Assembly (NCBI RefSeq): GCF_005145005.1 | Contig: NZ_CP039712.1 | Span: 279,001 to 343,000 of the forward strand | Direction: 5' to 3' | DNA: 64,000 nt | DNA from: Vagococcus zengguangii | GTDB lineage: Bacteria > Bacillota > Bacilli > Lactobacillales > Vagococcaceae | Translations under genes and position numbers: made by a program | Shown here: positions 52,491 to 64,000 of the stretch, in pieces | Layout of the letters: each line of letters opens with the position of its first letter | How positions within the stretch are numbered: position 1 is the first letter of the stretch | The notes under the pieces: model-generated | What the model was told of the DNA's origin: nothing | The model's input: only the letters and a program-made list of their open reading frames with translations | Databases searched by the model: none

Positions 52491-54665
52491 TTAAATGTGT
52501 AATGTTCCAACCGTTTGACCAGCAATGACTGGCGTGTTTACTTGTTCAATTGCTACGTGATTAACTTTGTCACTATTAGTGAAGACCACAATCATTGTGA
52601 CTTGCTTACCTTCTGCTTTAATCGCGTTTAAATCAGCAATCGCAATTTGTTCGCCAGCTGTCACGTGTTGTCCTTCTTTGACCGTCACGCCAAATGAGTT
52701 GTTTTTAAGTGACACAGTATCGATACCCATGTGAACTAAGACTTCAATTCCATCCTCTGTTAATAAACCAATCGCGTGTTGCGTTGGGAAGATGCTAGTA
52801 ACAGTACCAGAAACTGGGGCAACGATGTGGCCGTTAATAGGCTCTACGGCAAAACCTTCGCCCATCATTTTAGTTGAGAAAACAGGATCGTTAACTTGTT
52901 CAAGTGGTAAAACTTCCCCTTCAGCTACTGCTACTAAAGCAACAGCTTTGTTTACAAAGTTAGTTGTTGGTTCTTCAATGGATGAACTAACGGTTGTTGT
53001 CACACCAGTAACTGGTATTTCAACGTTTGAATCTAAGACATCTTGAATATCTGATTTTAAAATATCAGCTTTAGGACCGTATACGGCTTGAACACCGTTG
53101 TCTTTAACGATTAAACCTAAAGCGCCAGCTAATTTCCAAGCGTCTTCGTTGCCGACTTTCGTTTTGTCTTTAACGGAAACGCGCAAACGTGTCATACAAG
53201 CATCAACGTCTTCAATATTTTCTTTTCCGCCTAATAGATTGATGATTGAGACTACTTGACTGTCTAATTGATCGTTTGAAGTTGCTTGTTCAGTAGTATC
53301 ACTACCATTATCGTAGTTACCGTTACGACCAGGTGTGGCAAAATTGAACTTTTTGATTAAGAAGTTTGCTAAGAAATAAGTTAAGACAGCAAAAGCAAGT
53401 GTAACTAAGACGAAATTTAATACATCGCCGCTTAGTCCGGCTTTGAAAGAAATAGGTAGGCGAGTGGCTAATTCGATGTTACCGAACGAGTGTAAACGTA
53501 ATGGTAAAATATCTGCCATCGCAAAGGCAGCCCCTTGAATTACTGCGTAAACAGCGTATAAAGGAATCGCTGCGAACATAAACATGAATTCTAAAGGCTC
53601 CGTTACACCAGTTAAGAAAACAGCTAAAGCAGCTGAGAAGTACATTGATTTGTATTGTGCACGTTTGTCAGCATCCACGTTACGATACATAGCTAAGGCC
53701 ATTCCCATTAAAATACCTGAAGCACCAATCATTTGTCCGACTTTGAAACGAGCAGGTGTCCAGCCGTTTAAGACTTCTTTATACTGTGCTAAATCACCAG
53801 CGCCTTTGAAGTTTACTAAGTCAGTCGCCCAAGCTAACCATAATGGATCTTGTCCGAATACTTGTGTCCCAGCTTGTGCGCCTGAAAGAATTGTGTAGCT
53901 ACCACCTAATTGGGTGTAGTTAATAGGAATCGTTAACATATGGTGTAATCCAAATGGTAATAATAGACGTTCTAAAGTTCCGTATAAGAACGGTGCTAAA
54001 ATTGGTGCAGTGTCTTGTGATTCAGCAATCCATAACCCGAAGTTATTAATACCTGCTTGAATATAAGGCCAAACAAGAGCTAAAACGATTGAAACAATCG
54101 CAGACCATAGAATAACGACAAATGGTACGAAGCGCTTACCGTTAAAGAATGATAAAGCTTCAGGTAGTTTACGGAAGTTGTAGTATTTGTTGAAGGCATT
54201 AGCTCCAACGAAACCAGCGATAATCCCCACAAAAACGCCCATGTTTAAAGCAGGTGCTTCTAATACGCTAGTAAAGAATCCGTTTACCATAATTTTTGTT
54301 CCAAACAAGGTATGAGTGAATGCTTCTGGATCTTTTAGCATATCACCAGTTACACCAAAAATTGAACCAGTAATACGGTTGATTAAGACGAAGGCAATCC
54401 CTGCAGCGAAAGCTCCACCAGCACGTTCTTTAGCCCAGCTACCTCCAATAGCTAAAGCGAATAATAGATGCAAGTTTCCGATAATTGCCCAACCGATATT
54501 TTCGATAACGCCTCCTGTTGTAACTAAAGCGGCCACGTCGGGGTTAATTAAGGGTAATGATTTCCCGATACTTACCATTAAACCAGCGGCAGGCATTACT
54601 GCGATAACAACCATCAAGGCTTTCCCAAATTTTTGCCAAAACTCGAAACTGAATAATTTTTTCAT
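52491..54665 (-). CDS. malT: Maltose-specific PTS transporter EIICBA (MalT)
   Basis: 724 residues with fused domains: EIIC membrane part (about 1-430, some ten membrane segments, first KALMVVIAVMPAAGLMVSIG), EIIB (about 455-540) with the phospho-cysteine in VDACMTRLRVSVKD, and EIIA(Glc) at the C-terminus (about 570-724) with the active His in VLVHMGIDTVSLK. Imports maltose as maltose 6'-phosphate. The substrate is inferred from the divergent malP operon and the downstream mapP; a glucose PTS would look similar in sequence. Ribosome site GGAGGAATT. Probably controlled by MalR at 54712-54725. Confidence 0.9.
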   Translation of the reverse strand: MKKLFSFEFWQKFGKALMVVIAVMPAAGLMVSIGKSLPLINPDVAALVTTGGVIENIGWAIIGNLHLLFALAIGGSWAKERAGGAFAAGIAFVLINRITGSIFGVTGDMLKDPEAFTHTLFGTKIMVNGFFTSVLEAPALNMGVFVGIIAGFVGANAFNKYYNFRKLPEALSFFNGKRFVPFVVILWSAIVSIVLALVWPYIQAGINNFGLWIAESQDTAPILAPFLYGTLERLLLPFGLHHMLTIPINYTQLGGSYTILSGAQAGTQVFGQDPLWLAWATDLVNFKGAGDLAQYKEVLNGWTPARFKVGQMIGASGILMGMALAMYRNVDADKRAQYKSMYFSAALAVFLTGVTEPLEFMFMFAAIPLYAVYAVIQGAAFAMADILPLRLHSFGNIELATRLPISFKAGLSGDVLNFVLVTLAFAVLTYFLANFLIKKFNFATPGRNGNYDNGSDTTEQATSNDQLDSQVVSIINLLGGKENIEDVDACMTRLRVSVKDKTKVGNEDAWKLAGALGLIVKDNGVQAVYGPKADILKSDIQDVLDSNVEIPVTGVTTTVSSSIEEPTTNFVNKAVALVAVAEGEVLPLEQVNDPVFSTKMMGEGFAVEPINGHIVAPVSGTVTSIFPTQHAIGLLTEDGIEVLVHMGIDTVSLKNNSFGVTVKEGQHVTAGEQIAIADLNAIKAEGKQVTMIVVFTNSDKVNHVAIEQVNTPVIAGQTVGTLHI

Positions 54666-54711
54666 AAATAATTCCTCCTAAGTAAAAATTTAATCCACTG
54701 CATAATGTTGT

Positions 54712-54725
54712 GCAATCGATTTCGC
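54712..54725. promoter_or_regulatory. MalR operator at the malT transcription start
   Basis: GCAATCGATTTCGC, an imperfect palindrome close to the perfect one at 54859-54872. It begins about seven bases downstream of the malT -10 box, where a LacI-family repressor would block. Confidence 0.6.
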
Positions 54726-54732
54726 TTATTGG

Positions 54733-54761
54733 AGTATAATATAATTTTTTTTTTTTGTAAA
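54733..54761 (-). promoter_or_regulatory. malT promoter with a homopolymer spacer
   Basis: Minus strand TTTACA (54761-54756) and TATACT (54738-54733), 17 bases apart. Eleven of the spacer bases belong to a run of 12 A (minus strand; T at 54745-54756). Confidence 0.6.
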
Positions 54762-54850
54762 CCCTTAAATTTAAAAGATAAAGATATTAGCACTTTATAT
54801 AAGTAAAATAAGACTTCTTTTGGTTTGGGAAATAATTTTTATTAAAAAGA

Positions 54851-54880
54851 TTGACTTTCGCAATCGGTTGCGTTTATTAT
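54851..54880 (+). promoter_or_regulatory. malP promoter with MalR operator in the spacer
   Basis: TTGACT (54851-54856) and TATTAT (54875-54880), spacing 18. The perfect palindrome CGCAATCGGTTGCG (54859-54872) fills the spacer, a classic LacI-family operator position. Confidence 0.7.
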
Positions 54881-54914
54881 TAAAGCAACAAGATATTTAT
54901 AGCAGGAGGAGAAC

Positions 54915-57194
54915 ATGATGCAACATATAAAAAGATTATTTGATATTAACCCTTGGAAAATTAGTACAACACAGTTACACAAAGAAGATTTACGTTTACA
55001 AGAATCGCTAACATCTATAGGTAACGGTTATATGGGGATGCGTGGTAATTTTGAGGAAGATTATTCGGGTGACCATCATTCAGGTTCTTATTTAGCAGGT
55101 GTTTGGTATCCAGACAAAACGCGTGTTGGTTGGTGGAAAAATGGCTATCCGGAATACTTTGGTAAAGTGATTAATGCGGTAAACTTTATCGCAATGGATA
55201 TTTTTGTTGATGGAATAAAAGTTGACTTAGCAACACAAGACGCAGAAGACTTCTATTTAGAATTAGACATGCAAAATGGTTTATTAACTCGTCAATACAC
55301 ATTAAAAACAGCGAATGCTACCTTAGCTTTTACCTTCAGACGTTTCTTAAGTTTGGCAACAAAAGAGCTAGGCGTGATGTCACTTGAAGTTAAAGCGTTA
55401 GCTGGTGAGGCAGTCGTTAAAGTGGTGTCTAAATTGGACGGCGATGTGCGTAACGAAGATAGTAACTATGATGAAATGTTCTGGGAACATAAAACAAGTA
55501 GCGTTGAAGGTGGCGTAGGTTTATTAACAACTGAAACGATTCCAAATAACTTTGGTATCGAGCGTTTTGCAGTGACAGCAGTGATGAAAAATGAAACAAC
55601 TGCGGCTTTAATGTCAGAAACAGCAGAAGACTACTTAGTAACGCAAACGTATGAAGCACACGTAACACCTGATACTAGCTTCAACTTAACAAAAAAAGTC
55701 GTGATTGTCACAAGTCGTGATATTGAAGCACCGAATCAAGCTGAAAAAGCCATGACATTATTAAACGAGGTAACGGAAGATTTTGACACTTTGTTAGTAG
55801 AACAAACAAACGAATGGGCAAAACGTTGGGCGTTAGCAGATGTCGTGATTGATGGCGATGATGAAGCACAACAAGGTATTCGTTTTAACTTATTCCAATT
55901 GTTCTCGACTTACTACGGCGAAGACGCACGATTAAACATCGGACCAAAAGGCTTTACCGGTGAAAAATATGGTGGCGCTACTTATTGGGATACAGAAGCG
56001 TATGCTGTGCCATTATACTTAGCGCTAGCTGATCCAGAAGTAACGAAAAACTTATTAACTTACCGTCACAATCAATTACCGCAAGCACAACACAATGCGC
56101 GTCAACAAGGTTTAGCAGGTGCATTATATCCAATGGTAACCTTTACGGGTGTGGAGTGTCATAACGAATGGGAAATTACGTTTGAAGAAATCCATCGTAA
56201 TGGCGCGATTGCTTATGCGATTTATAACTATACAAATTACACAGGCGACGAAAGTTATGTGAAAGCAGAAGGGTTAGAAGTGTTAACGGAGATTGCACGT
56301 TTCTGGGCAGACCGCGTTCACTATTCTAAACGCAAAGATGCATATATGATGCACGGAGTAACTGGTCCTAACGAATATGAAAACAATGTTAACAACAACT
56401 GGTACACGAACTACATCGCAGCTTGGGTCTTAAAATACACAGCTGAAATGTATGGGAAATTCCACGCTGAAGCAACGGTGACAATTTCAGATGACGAATT
56501 AGCGAAATGGTCTGAAATCGTGGAAAAAATGTACTACCCACAAGATGAAGAACTAGGTGTGTTCGTTCAACATGATACGTTCTTAGACAAAGATTTAATG
56601 CCAGTCGCTGACTTAGAGGCAGAACATTTACCATTAAACCAAAATTGGTCATGGGACCGTATTTTACGTTCATGCTTCATCAAACAAGCGGATGTGTTAC
56701 AAGGCTTATATTTCTTTAACGACCAATTTACACGTGAGCAAAAACAAAAGAACTTTGAGTTTTACGAGCCAATGACGGTTCATGAATCATCATTATCACC
56801 ATGTATCCACTCGATTTTAGCAGCGGAATTAGGCATGGAAGAAAAAGCGGTTGAAATGTATCAACGTACAGCGCGTTTAGACTTAGATAACTACAACAAC
56901 GATACAGAAGATGGGTTACATATTACGTCAATGACGGGTAGCTGGTTAGCGATTGTGCAAGGTTTTGCGCAAATGAAAACAGCTAACGATACCCTAAGTT
57001 TCGCACCATTCTTACCATCGATTTGGAACGGCTATGCTTTCCACATTAACTACCGTGGTAGCTTGTTAGAAATCAATGTATCTAAAGCAGGTGTGGTGAT
57101 GAACTTAGTATCTGGACCTAGTCTAGAAGTAACAGTTTATGACCAAGTGTATACATTAACTGATACTTTAACCGTTACGTTGAAGGAGGCATAA
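54915..57194 (+). CDS. malP: Maltose phosphorylase (GH65)
   Basis: 759 residues, splits maltose with phosphate into beta-glucose-1-phosphate and glucose. N-terminal beta-sandwich (residues 1-270, [16 protein letters not shown]), (alpha/alpha)6 barrel with [18 protein letters not shown], and the general acid E487 in [17 protein letters not shown], matching the number of the catalytic Glu in Lactobacillus brevis maltose phosphorylase. C-terminal region near 680-759 holds the phosphate-binding [11 protein letters not shown]. It starts the malP-pgmB-galM-malR operon. The nearby AGGAGG permits either of two adjacent ATG codons. Confidence 0.95.
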   Translation: MMQHIKRLFDINPWKISTTQLHKEDLRLQESLTSIGNGYMGMRGNFEEDYSGDHHSGSYLAGVWYPDKTRVGWWKNGYPEYFGKVINAVNFIAMDIFVDGIKVDLATQDAEDFYLELDMQNGLLTRQYTLKTANATLAFTFRRFLSLATKELGVMSLEVKALAGEAVVKVVSKLDGDVRNEDSNYDEMFWEHKTSSVEGGVGLLTTETIPNNFGIERFAVTAVMKNETTAALMSETAEDYLVTQTYEAHVTPDTSFNLTKKVVIVTSRDIEAPNQAEKAMTLLNEVTEDFDTLLVEQTNEWAKRWALADVVIDGDDEAQQGIRFNLFQLFSTYYGEDARLNIGPKGFTGEKYGGATYWDTEAYAVPLYLALADPEVTKNLLTYRHNQLPQAQHNARQQGLAGALYPMVTFTGVECHNEWEITFEEIHRNGAIAYAIYNYTNYTGDESYVKAEGLEVLTEIARFWADRVHYSKRKDAYMMHGVTGPNEYENNVNNNWYTNYIAAWVLKYTAEMYGKFHAEATVTISDDELAKWSEIVEKMYYPQDEELGVFVQHDTFLDKDLMPVADLEAEHLPLNQNWSWDRILRSCFIKQADVLQGLYFFNDQFTREQKQKNFEFYEPMTVHESSLSPCIHSILAAELGMEEKAVEMYQRTARLDLDNYNNDTEDGLHITSMTGSWLAIVQGFAQMKTANDTLSFAPFLPSIWNGYAFHINYRGSLLEINVSKAGVVMNLVSGPSLEVTVYDQVYTLTDTLTVTLKEA

Positions 57195-57195
57195 G

Positions 57196-57867
57196 ATGTT
57201 TAAAGCAGTCTTATTTGATTTAGATGGTGTCATCACTGACACAGCCGAGTATCATTATCGTGCGTGGAAAAAATTAGGTGAAGAATTAGGGGTTTCAATT
57301 GATCGTGAATTTAATGAACGCTTAAAAGGTGTTAGTCGTGAAGATTCCTTGCAATTGATTTTAGAACATGGCGGGCGTGGTGCGGATTTTTCAGCAGAAG
57401 AATTCGCAGCGCTAGCTAAAAAGAAAAATGATAACTACGTTCAAATGATTGAAGAAGTATCACCGGCTGATGTCTATCCAGGTATCTTAGCGTTATTGCA
57501 AACCTTGAAAGCGCGCGATATTAAAATCGCGTTAGCTTCAGCTAGCAAAAATGGACCAAGTTTATTAGAAAAAATGGCGTTGACAGATTACTTTGATGCG
57601 ATTGCGGATCCAGCTAAAGTCGCACAAGGTAAACCAGCGCCGGATATATTTGAACTAGCGGCAAAAGAAGTTGGTGTAGCAATTACTGAAGCGATTGGTG
57701 TTGAAGATGCTCAAGCTGGTATCGCTGCGATTAAAGCGAGTCGTGCGTTACCAGTCGGTGTCGGCCAATCGGAAGATTTAGGTGAGGATATTGCGCTTGT
57801 TGCCACCACAGCGGAATTGACTTTTGACTATTTAGTTGAGGTTTGGCAAGCAGCAAATGCGAATTAA
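57196..57867 (+). CDS. pgmB: Beta-phosphoglucomutase
   Basis: 223 residues, HAD fold. Converts the beta-glucose-1-phosphate made by maltose phosphorylase into glucose-6-phosphate. Catalytic Asp pair in [20 protein letters not shown] (residues 5-24), hinge/cap region KGVSREDSL, motif II ASASKN, and metal-binding [15 protein letters not shown]. The match of product and substrate anomers with MalP makes the pairing strong. One base after malP and overlapping the galM frame. Confidence 0.95.
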   Translation: MFKAVLFDLDGVITDTAEYHYRAWKKLGEELGVSIDREFNERLKGVSREDSLQLILEHGGRGADFSAEEFAALAKKKNDNYVQMIEEVSPADVYPGILALLQTLKARDIKIALASASKNGPSLLEKMALTDYFDAIADPAKVAQGKPAPDIFELAAKEVGVAITEAIGVEDAQAGIAAIKASRALPVGVGQSEDLGEDIALVATTAELTFDYLVEVWQAANAN

Positions 57868-58834
57868 AGAAGAACAACATGGTAAGCTAAACGTTGTGAC
57901 ACTGGATAACGGTGTCATAACGGCTAGCTTTGTTAATTATGGTGCGCGTATGCATACGTTATACGCTCCAGATAAGTTAGGAAAAAAAGAAAACGTTTTA
58001 CTTTCGTTTGACTCATTAGAGGCACTCGAAGCTGATACGAGTTTTTTTGGAGCAGTTGTCGGACCGGTGGCAGGTCGAATTCGTCAAGGACAATGGCAGG
58101 ACGTCGCACTTGAAAAAAATAACGGTGAACATCACATTCACGGTGGTTCAAATGGTTGGAGTTTTCGTTATTGGGAAACCCAAACGCAAGCTGAGGGTGA
58201 AAATCTAAGTGTAACTTTTCGTTTGAAAGATGAAATCTCGGGATATCCTGGTCCAATCGAAGTGAGCGTAACTTATCGTTTGATGGGGAATTGTTTGGAA
58301 ATGAGTATGACCGGGCAATCAGAGCAATTGACGCTATTTAATCCAACCAGTCATACCTATTTCAATTTGTCAGGCGATGGTAAACGAGATTTAGATAGTC
58401 ACAGTCTCCAAATTCAAACAGCTCAACAGTTAGTATTAGATGTGGATAAATTACCAACAGGCGATGTCATGATCCCTAAATTGGACTTTACTTGTCCTAA
58501 AGATTTCAATGATATTTTCAATGTTTATCCTCAAGGGTTGGATGATTATTTTATTTTTAATGAAGAAACGAAAGAAAGTCCACAATTAATTTTGTCAGAA
58601 AAAAATTCGGGAAGACAACTGGCGATAGTCACAGAACGTCAAGGTGTGGTATTATTTTCTACGACAGGGTTTGATGCTGATATTGATTTGAATGGTCGCA
58701 AGATGCATTCAAATTATGGTCTAGCAATTGAACCGCAAGCCGCTCCAGATAGTGTCCATTTTAAAAAATGGCCTTCAATTGAACTGGAAGCGAATCAAGA
58801 AAAAACATTAATCACTCGTTATTATTTTAATTAA
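57857..58834 (+). CDS. galM: Aldose 1-epimerase (mutarotase)
   Basis: 325 residues from the ATG at 57857, which overlaps the pgmB stop by 11 bases; a TTG seven codons earlier is inside pgmB. Interconverts alpha and beta anomers of glucose released by MalP. Motifs: [39 protein letters not shown] with the conserved His, [12 protein letters not shown] (catalytic His), and the Glu in [11 protein letters not shown]. In Enterococcus faecalis the operon likewise has a mutarotase behind the phosphoglucomutase. Confidence 0.93.
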   Translation: MRIKEEQHGKLNVVTLDNGVITASFVNYGARMHTLYAPDKLGKKENVLLSFDSLEALEADTSFFGAVVGPVAGRIRQGQWQDVALEKNNGEHHIHGGSNGWSFRYWETQTQAEGENLSVTFRLKDEISGYPGPIEVSVTYRLMGNCLEMSMTGQSEQLTLFNPTSHTYFNLSGDGKRDLDSHSLQIQTAQQLVLDVDKLPTGDVMIPKLDFTCPKDFNDIFNVYPQGLDDYFIFNEETKESPQLILSEKNSGRQLAIVTERQGVVLFSTTGFDADIDLNGRKMHSNYGLAIEPQAAPDSVHFKKWPSIELEANQEKTLITRYYFN

Positions 58835-58856
58835 ACGAGTAGAAAGGGATGACAAG

Positions 58857-59873
58857 ATGACAGTTACAGTAAAAGATGTGGCAAAAAAGGCTGGCGTAGC
58901 GACGTCAACTGTGTCGCGAGTTATTAACGATCATCCAAGTATTTCAGATGCTACCAAAAAACGTGTCATGAAAGTGATGGAAGAATTAGGTTATGTCCCT
59001 AACATCGCTGCTCAAAATTTAGGGAAACGTAAATCAAATGCAATTGGTGTTATTTTGCCGCCGCTTGATTCTAAAGAACGAATGGGGAATCCTTTCTTTT
59101 TAGAAATCATTGAAGCAATCAATGAAGAAGCGTTAACCCATAATTTAACCACGGCGGTTGCGACTGCGACTAATTATGAAAAACTGTTAGATAATGTAAA
59201 AAAAATGCACTCTCAACGGCAAGTTGACGGGTTTGTTTTAATTTATTCTGATAAAGATGATCCCGTTATTGCGTATTTATGTGAGAAAAACATTCCCTTC
59301 TCGTTAATCGGGCAACCGTATCGACAAGAAGATAATATTGTTTATGTCGATAATGATAATCAATTATTAGGAAAGCATGCGACGGACTTTTTGATTGAAA
59401 ATGGCCATCAAGAGATTTTGTTTATTACCAATACGATTCATGAAAACATCTTTTTTGAGCGCTATTTTGGTTATCAAAAATCCATGATGATGAATGGATT
59501 ACCACACCATCAGTCATTAAACTTAATTAAACCTGAAGATTATGAAGCGTTTGGCGATATGTTAGCAGAAAAAAAATATACGGCTGCGGTTGTGATTGAT
59601 GATATGTTTGCGGTCCGAGTGATTCAATTGGTGCAAATGTATGGTTATAAAGTACCAGAAGACTTTTCGGTTGTGAGCTTTAATAATTCAATTATCGCCA
59701 CGATGGTTCATCCTTATTTAACGAGCATGGACATTTCGGTTCAAGAATTAGGAAAACTTGGTCTACGTCAATTAGTGAAATCATTAGGTGATGAAGAAGC
59801 TTCAAGTTTACGCATGGTAATTCCGCATAAATTGATTCGTCGTGAAACGGTCATTGATTTAAATCAGGTATAA
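58857..59873 (+). CDS. malR: LacI-family regulator MalR
   Basis: 338 residues. N-terminal HTH TVKDVAKKAGVATSTVSRVI with hinge helix (residues 1-60; VPNIAAQNLGKRKSN), then a periplasmic-binding-like effector domain (about 62-335; IGVILPPLDSKERMGNPFFL). Probably represses malP and malT until maltose is present, through the CGCAATCGGTTGCG-type operators between them. Binding is inferred from operon membership and operator type. Last gene of the malP operon. Confidence 0.92.
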   Translation: MTVTVKDVAKKAGVATSTVSRVINDHPSISDATKKRVMKVMEELGYVPNIAAQNLGKRKSNAIGVILPPLDSKERMGNPFFLEIIEAINEEALTHNLTTAVATATNYEKLLDNVKKMHSQRQVDGFVLIYSDKDDPVIAYLCEKNIPFSLIGQPYRQEDNIVYVDNDNQLLGKHATDFLIENGHQEILFITNTIHENIFFERYFGYQKSMMMNGLPHHQSLNLIKPEDYEAFGDMLAEKKYTAAVVIDDMFAVRVIQLVQMYGYKVPEDFSVVSFNNSIIATMVHPYLTSMDISVQELGKLGLRQLVKSLGDEEASSLRMVIPHKLIRRETVIDLNQV

Positions 59874-59884
59874 CTGAATAATGA

Positions 59885-59924
59885 AAAAAATAGTTAGCAA
59901 AGTTCAGCTTGCTAACTATTTTTT
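59885..59924. terminator. Bidirectional terminator after malR
   Basis: AAAAAATAGTTAGCAA / TTGCTAACTATTTTTT, perfect 16-base stem, A and T flanks, usable in both directions. Confidence 0.9.
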
Positions 59925-59930
59925 GTGTAC

Positions 59931-59976
59931 GATAAGACACCCCTGAGCTGTCATCCTTACTCAGGGGTGTCTTATC
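59931..59976. repeat. Perfect 17-base inverted repeat at the end of the GH13 operon
   Basis: GATAAGACACCCCTGAG (59931-59947) and CTCAGGGGTGTCTTATC (59960-59976), loop of 12 bases, ending directly at the stop codon of the minus-strand gene. No T run on either strand next to it, so it is not a classical terminator. It may protect the 3' end or be a small repeat element. Confidence 0.6.
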
Positions 59977-61638
59977 TTATGCTTGACGATAAATATGTAA
60001 ATCGAAGCCATCAAGTGTCATTTCTTGAGTTAATGGTAGTGGCTCCGTGTTGCTTAAAATAGGTTGCCATGTTGGAACTAGTAATTCATCAGCTATAGTA
60101 ACGGTCGTTGCGTCACTGGCTAAATTAGCGATAATGAACCATTTATCGTTGTCGGTAGTACGGGTAAACGCAAAAACAGTCGGGTGTTCTTCCAACAATA
60201 GGTCATAATGTCCGTAAATTAAGGCTTCATGCGCTTTTTTAAGCCGAATTAATTGTTGATAAAAGGCGAAAACTGAGTCGGAATTTTCTTGGGCTAGCTC
60301 GGCGTTGATCGTTTGGTAATTCGGGTTAACTGCTAGCCAAGGTGTAGTGTTAGAAAAACCACCAAATGACTCTTGGCTCCATTGGAACGGCGTACGACTG
60401 TGATCGCGTGACCAATTCATCGTGATTTTTAGCGCCTCATCAGGTGATAATGCGGGTTGTTCTTCTAATAACGCATGATAAGCGTAAAGAGTATCTTTTC
60501 CGTCAACTTGTTCTATTGAAGTAAACGGGAAGTTGGTCATCCCTAATTCTTGTCCTTGATAAATAAACGGAGTCCCTTTTAACATTAATAAAATTCCTGC
60601 CAATGCTTTAGCGGATTTTGGTGAGTCATCCCCATAAACCGATATGCTACGTGGCGTGTCATGGTTTTCGAGGTAAAGAGCGTTCCAGCCGTTATCGGCT
60701 AAACTATTTTGCCAACGGGTTAACGTTTCTTTGAGATGCGGAATAGAACCTTTTTGTTCACCAAGTTCGCCGATACGGCCACAATGTTCAAGTTCGAAAA
60801 TCATGTTGACATAGCCATCAGTTCCAGTCCAAGCGACTGCTTCATCAGATGAAACGCCACTGGCTTCACCGACTGTTAACACATGATATTCATTGAAAAG
60901 AGCCTTTAGTTCGGTCATGTACGTTTCGATACCGTTGACATTCATGAAAGGTGCCCACTGATTGTCAGTAATTTTGAAATCCCATGGTTCTTTTTGGATA
61001 TGGCTAATGGCATCAATTCGGAAACCATCGATCCCTAAATCCAACCACCAACGAATCATGTCGTAAATTTCGGCACGCATTTTCGGATTTTTCCAGTTTA
61101 AATCTGGTTGTTCTTTGGCAAATACATGGAAGTAAGCTTGCTCAGTTGTTTCATCATATGTCCAAGTCGAGCCACCAAAGAACGATTGCCAGTCGTTTGG
61201 TAAGTCTTCAGGTGTGGCATCGGCCCATAAATAGTAATCGCGGTAAGGGTTATCCTTACTTTTTTTTGATTCGATAAACCAAGGATGTTGGTCGCTCGTA
61301 TGATTCACGACCAAATCCATTATAATTTTTATATTTAACGCATGTGCTTCATTTAGTAGTTCTTCAAACTCGGCCATTGTCCCAAAATCAGGATGAATTG
61401 CCTGATAGTCGGAGATGTCATAGCCGTTATCGACATTGGGTGACGCGTAAATAGGGTTCAGCCAAATAAAATCAATGCCTAATTCTTTTAAATAAGGCAA
61501 TTTTTGACGAATACCGTTTAAATCTCCAATCCCGTCGTCATTACTATCATAAAAACTACGAGGATAAATTTGATAACCGATGGCTTGTTGCCACCATTCA
61601 ACGTTATTCGTGTGACGTTCAACAATAAGATTGCTCAT
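59977..61638 (-). CDS. GH13 alpha-glucosidase (oligo-1,6-glucosidase type)
   Basis: 553 residues, no signal peptide, so cytoplasmic. GH13 regions: [12 protein letters not shown] (region I), DGFRIDAISH (nucleophile Asp), VLTVGEASG (acid/base Glu), YLENHDTPRS (third Asp). [20 protein letters not shown] near the N-terminus has the calcium-site pattern of the GH13_31 group. Enzymes of this group remove glucose from maltose or isomaltose-type oligosaccharides; residue VNH-T near region I does not decide alone. Second of two tandem, related GH13 genes, three bases behind the preceding stop. Trehalose-6-phosphate hydrolase is an alternative but less favoured by context. Confidence 0.85.
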   Translation of the reverse strand: MSNLIVERHTNNVEWWQQAIGYQIYPRSFYDSNDDGIGDLNGIRQKLPYLKELGIDFIWLNPIYASPNVDNGYDISDYQAIHPDFGTMAEFEELLNEAHALNIKIIMDLVVNHTSDQHPWFIESKKSKDNPYRDYYLWADATPEDLPNDWQSFFGGSTWTYDETTEQAYFHVFAKEQPDLNWKNPKMRAEIYDMIRWWLDLGIDGFRIDAISHIQKEPWDFKITDNQWAPFMNVNGIETYMTELKALFNEYHVLTVGEASGVSSDEAVAWTGTDGYVNMIFELEHCGRIGELGEQKGSIPHLKETLTRWQNSLADNGWNALYLENHDTPRSISVYGDDSPKSAKALAGILLMLKGTPFIYQGQELGMTNFPFTSIEQVDGKDTLYAYHALLEEQPALSPDEALKITMNWSRDHSRTPFQWSQESFGGFSNTTPWLAVNPNYQTINAELAQENSDSVFAFYQQLIRLKKAHEALIYGHYDLLLEEHPTVFAFTRTTDNDKWFIIANLASDATTVTIADELLVPTWQPILSNTEPLPLTQEMTLDGFDLHIYRQA

Positions 61639-61641
61639 AGA

Positions 61642-64000
<2,359 letters not shown>

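Overview
The window is AT-rich, densely coded chromosomal DNA of a low-GC Gram-positive bacterium of the Lactobacillales, most likely Enterococcaceae (Enterococcus or Vagococcus). This rests on the AdcCB zinc transporter, the late-competence comG operon, the Gram-positive PurR-GlmU-Prs order, the MalT/MapP/MalP maltose route known from Enterococcus faecalis, cre-type catabolite sites and a one-piece tmRNA. The genus is inference. No insertion sequence, prophage, CRISPR array, tRNA or rRNA was recognised.

Layout. 1-5.5 kb: zinc transporter end (adcC partial, adcB), purR, glmU, prs, and a small protein that looks like a serine recombinase stripped of its catalytic part. 5.5-11.4 kb: mscL (minus strand), then ymfF-ymfH-ymfI-ymfM-pgsA and a small acidic protein. 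11.5-18.3 kb: ssrA, a Cof-type HAD phosphatase, a YclJ/YclK-like two-component system, UPF0223, an inositol monophosphatase family protein and typA. 18.3-26 kb: a GntR regulator divergent from a GH35 beta-galactosidase, a mannose-family PTS, agaS and lacD, i.e. a galacto-N-biose/galactosamine-type sugar operon. 26-32 kb: fba, an AAC(3)-family acetyltransferase, a phospho-beta-glucosidase, pepF and a VanZ-family protein. 32-36 kb: comGA-comGG. 36-40.4 kb: metG-tatD-rnmV-rsmA. 40.5-49.4 kb: an acyl-CoA cluster (two acyl-CoA dehydrogenase family genes, LysR regulator, thiolase, 3-hydroxyacyl-CoA dehydrogenase, enoyl-CoA hydratase, CoA transferase, MBL-fold hydrolase). 49.5-64 kb: alpha-glucan metabolism (multi-sugar ABC ATPase, mapP, malT, malP, pgmB, galM, malR, two GH13 alpha-glucosidases and a partial neopullulanase/cyclomaltodextrinase).

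How the parts work together. The maltose genes form a complete route: MalT imports and phosphorylates maltose, MapP removes the phosphate, MalP phosphorolyses maltose, PgmB and GalM process the products, and MalR probably acts at two visible operators between the divergent malT and malP promoters. The acyl-CoA cluster carries thiolase, dehydrogenase, hydratase and CoA-transferase steps for a butyryl-CoA-type cycle, in either direction, but has no etfAB and no acyl-CoA ligase in view. Its two main promoters carry near-identical dyads (TATTA-N7-TAATA) about 58-65 bases upstream of the inferred transcription starts, where LysR activators bind, and cre-like sites lie at all three promoter regions.

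The most notable observations are this LysR/CcpA-wired acyl-CoA cluster, its second dehydrogenase that lacks the usual catalytic glutamate, the catalytically stripped resolvase relative next to prs, the 12-base T tract inside the malT promoter spacer, and nested inverted repeats in front of ymfF.
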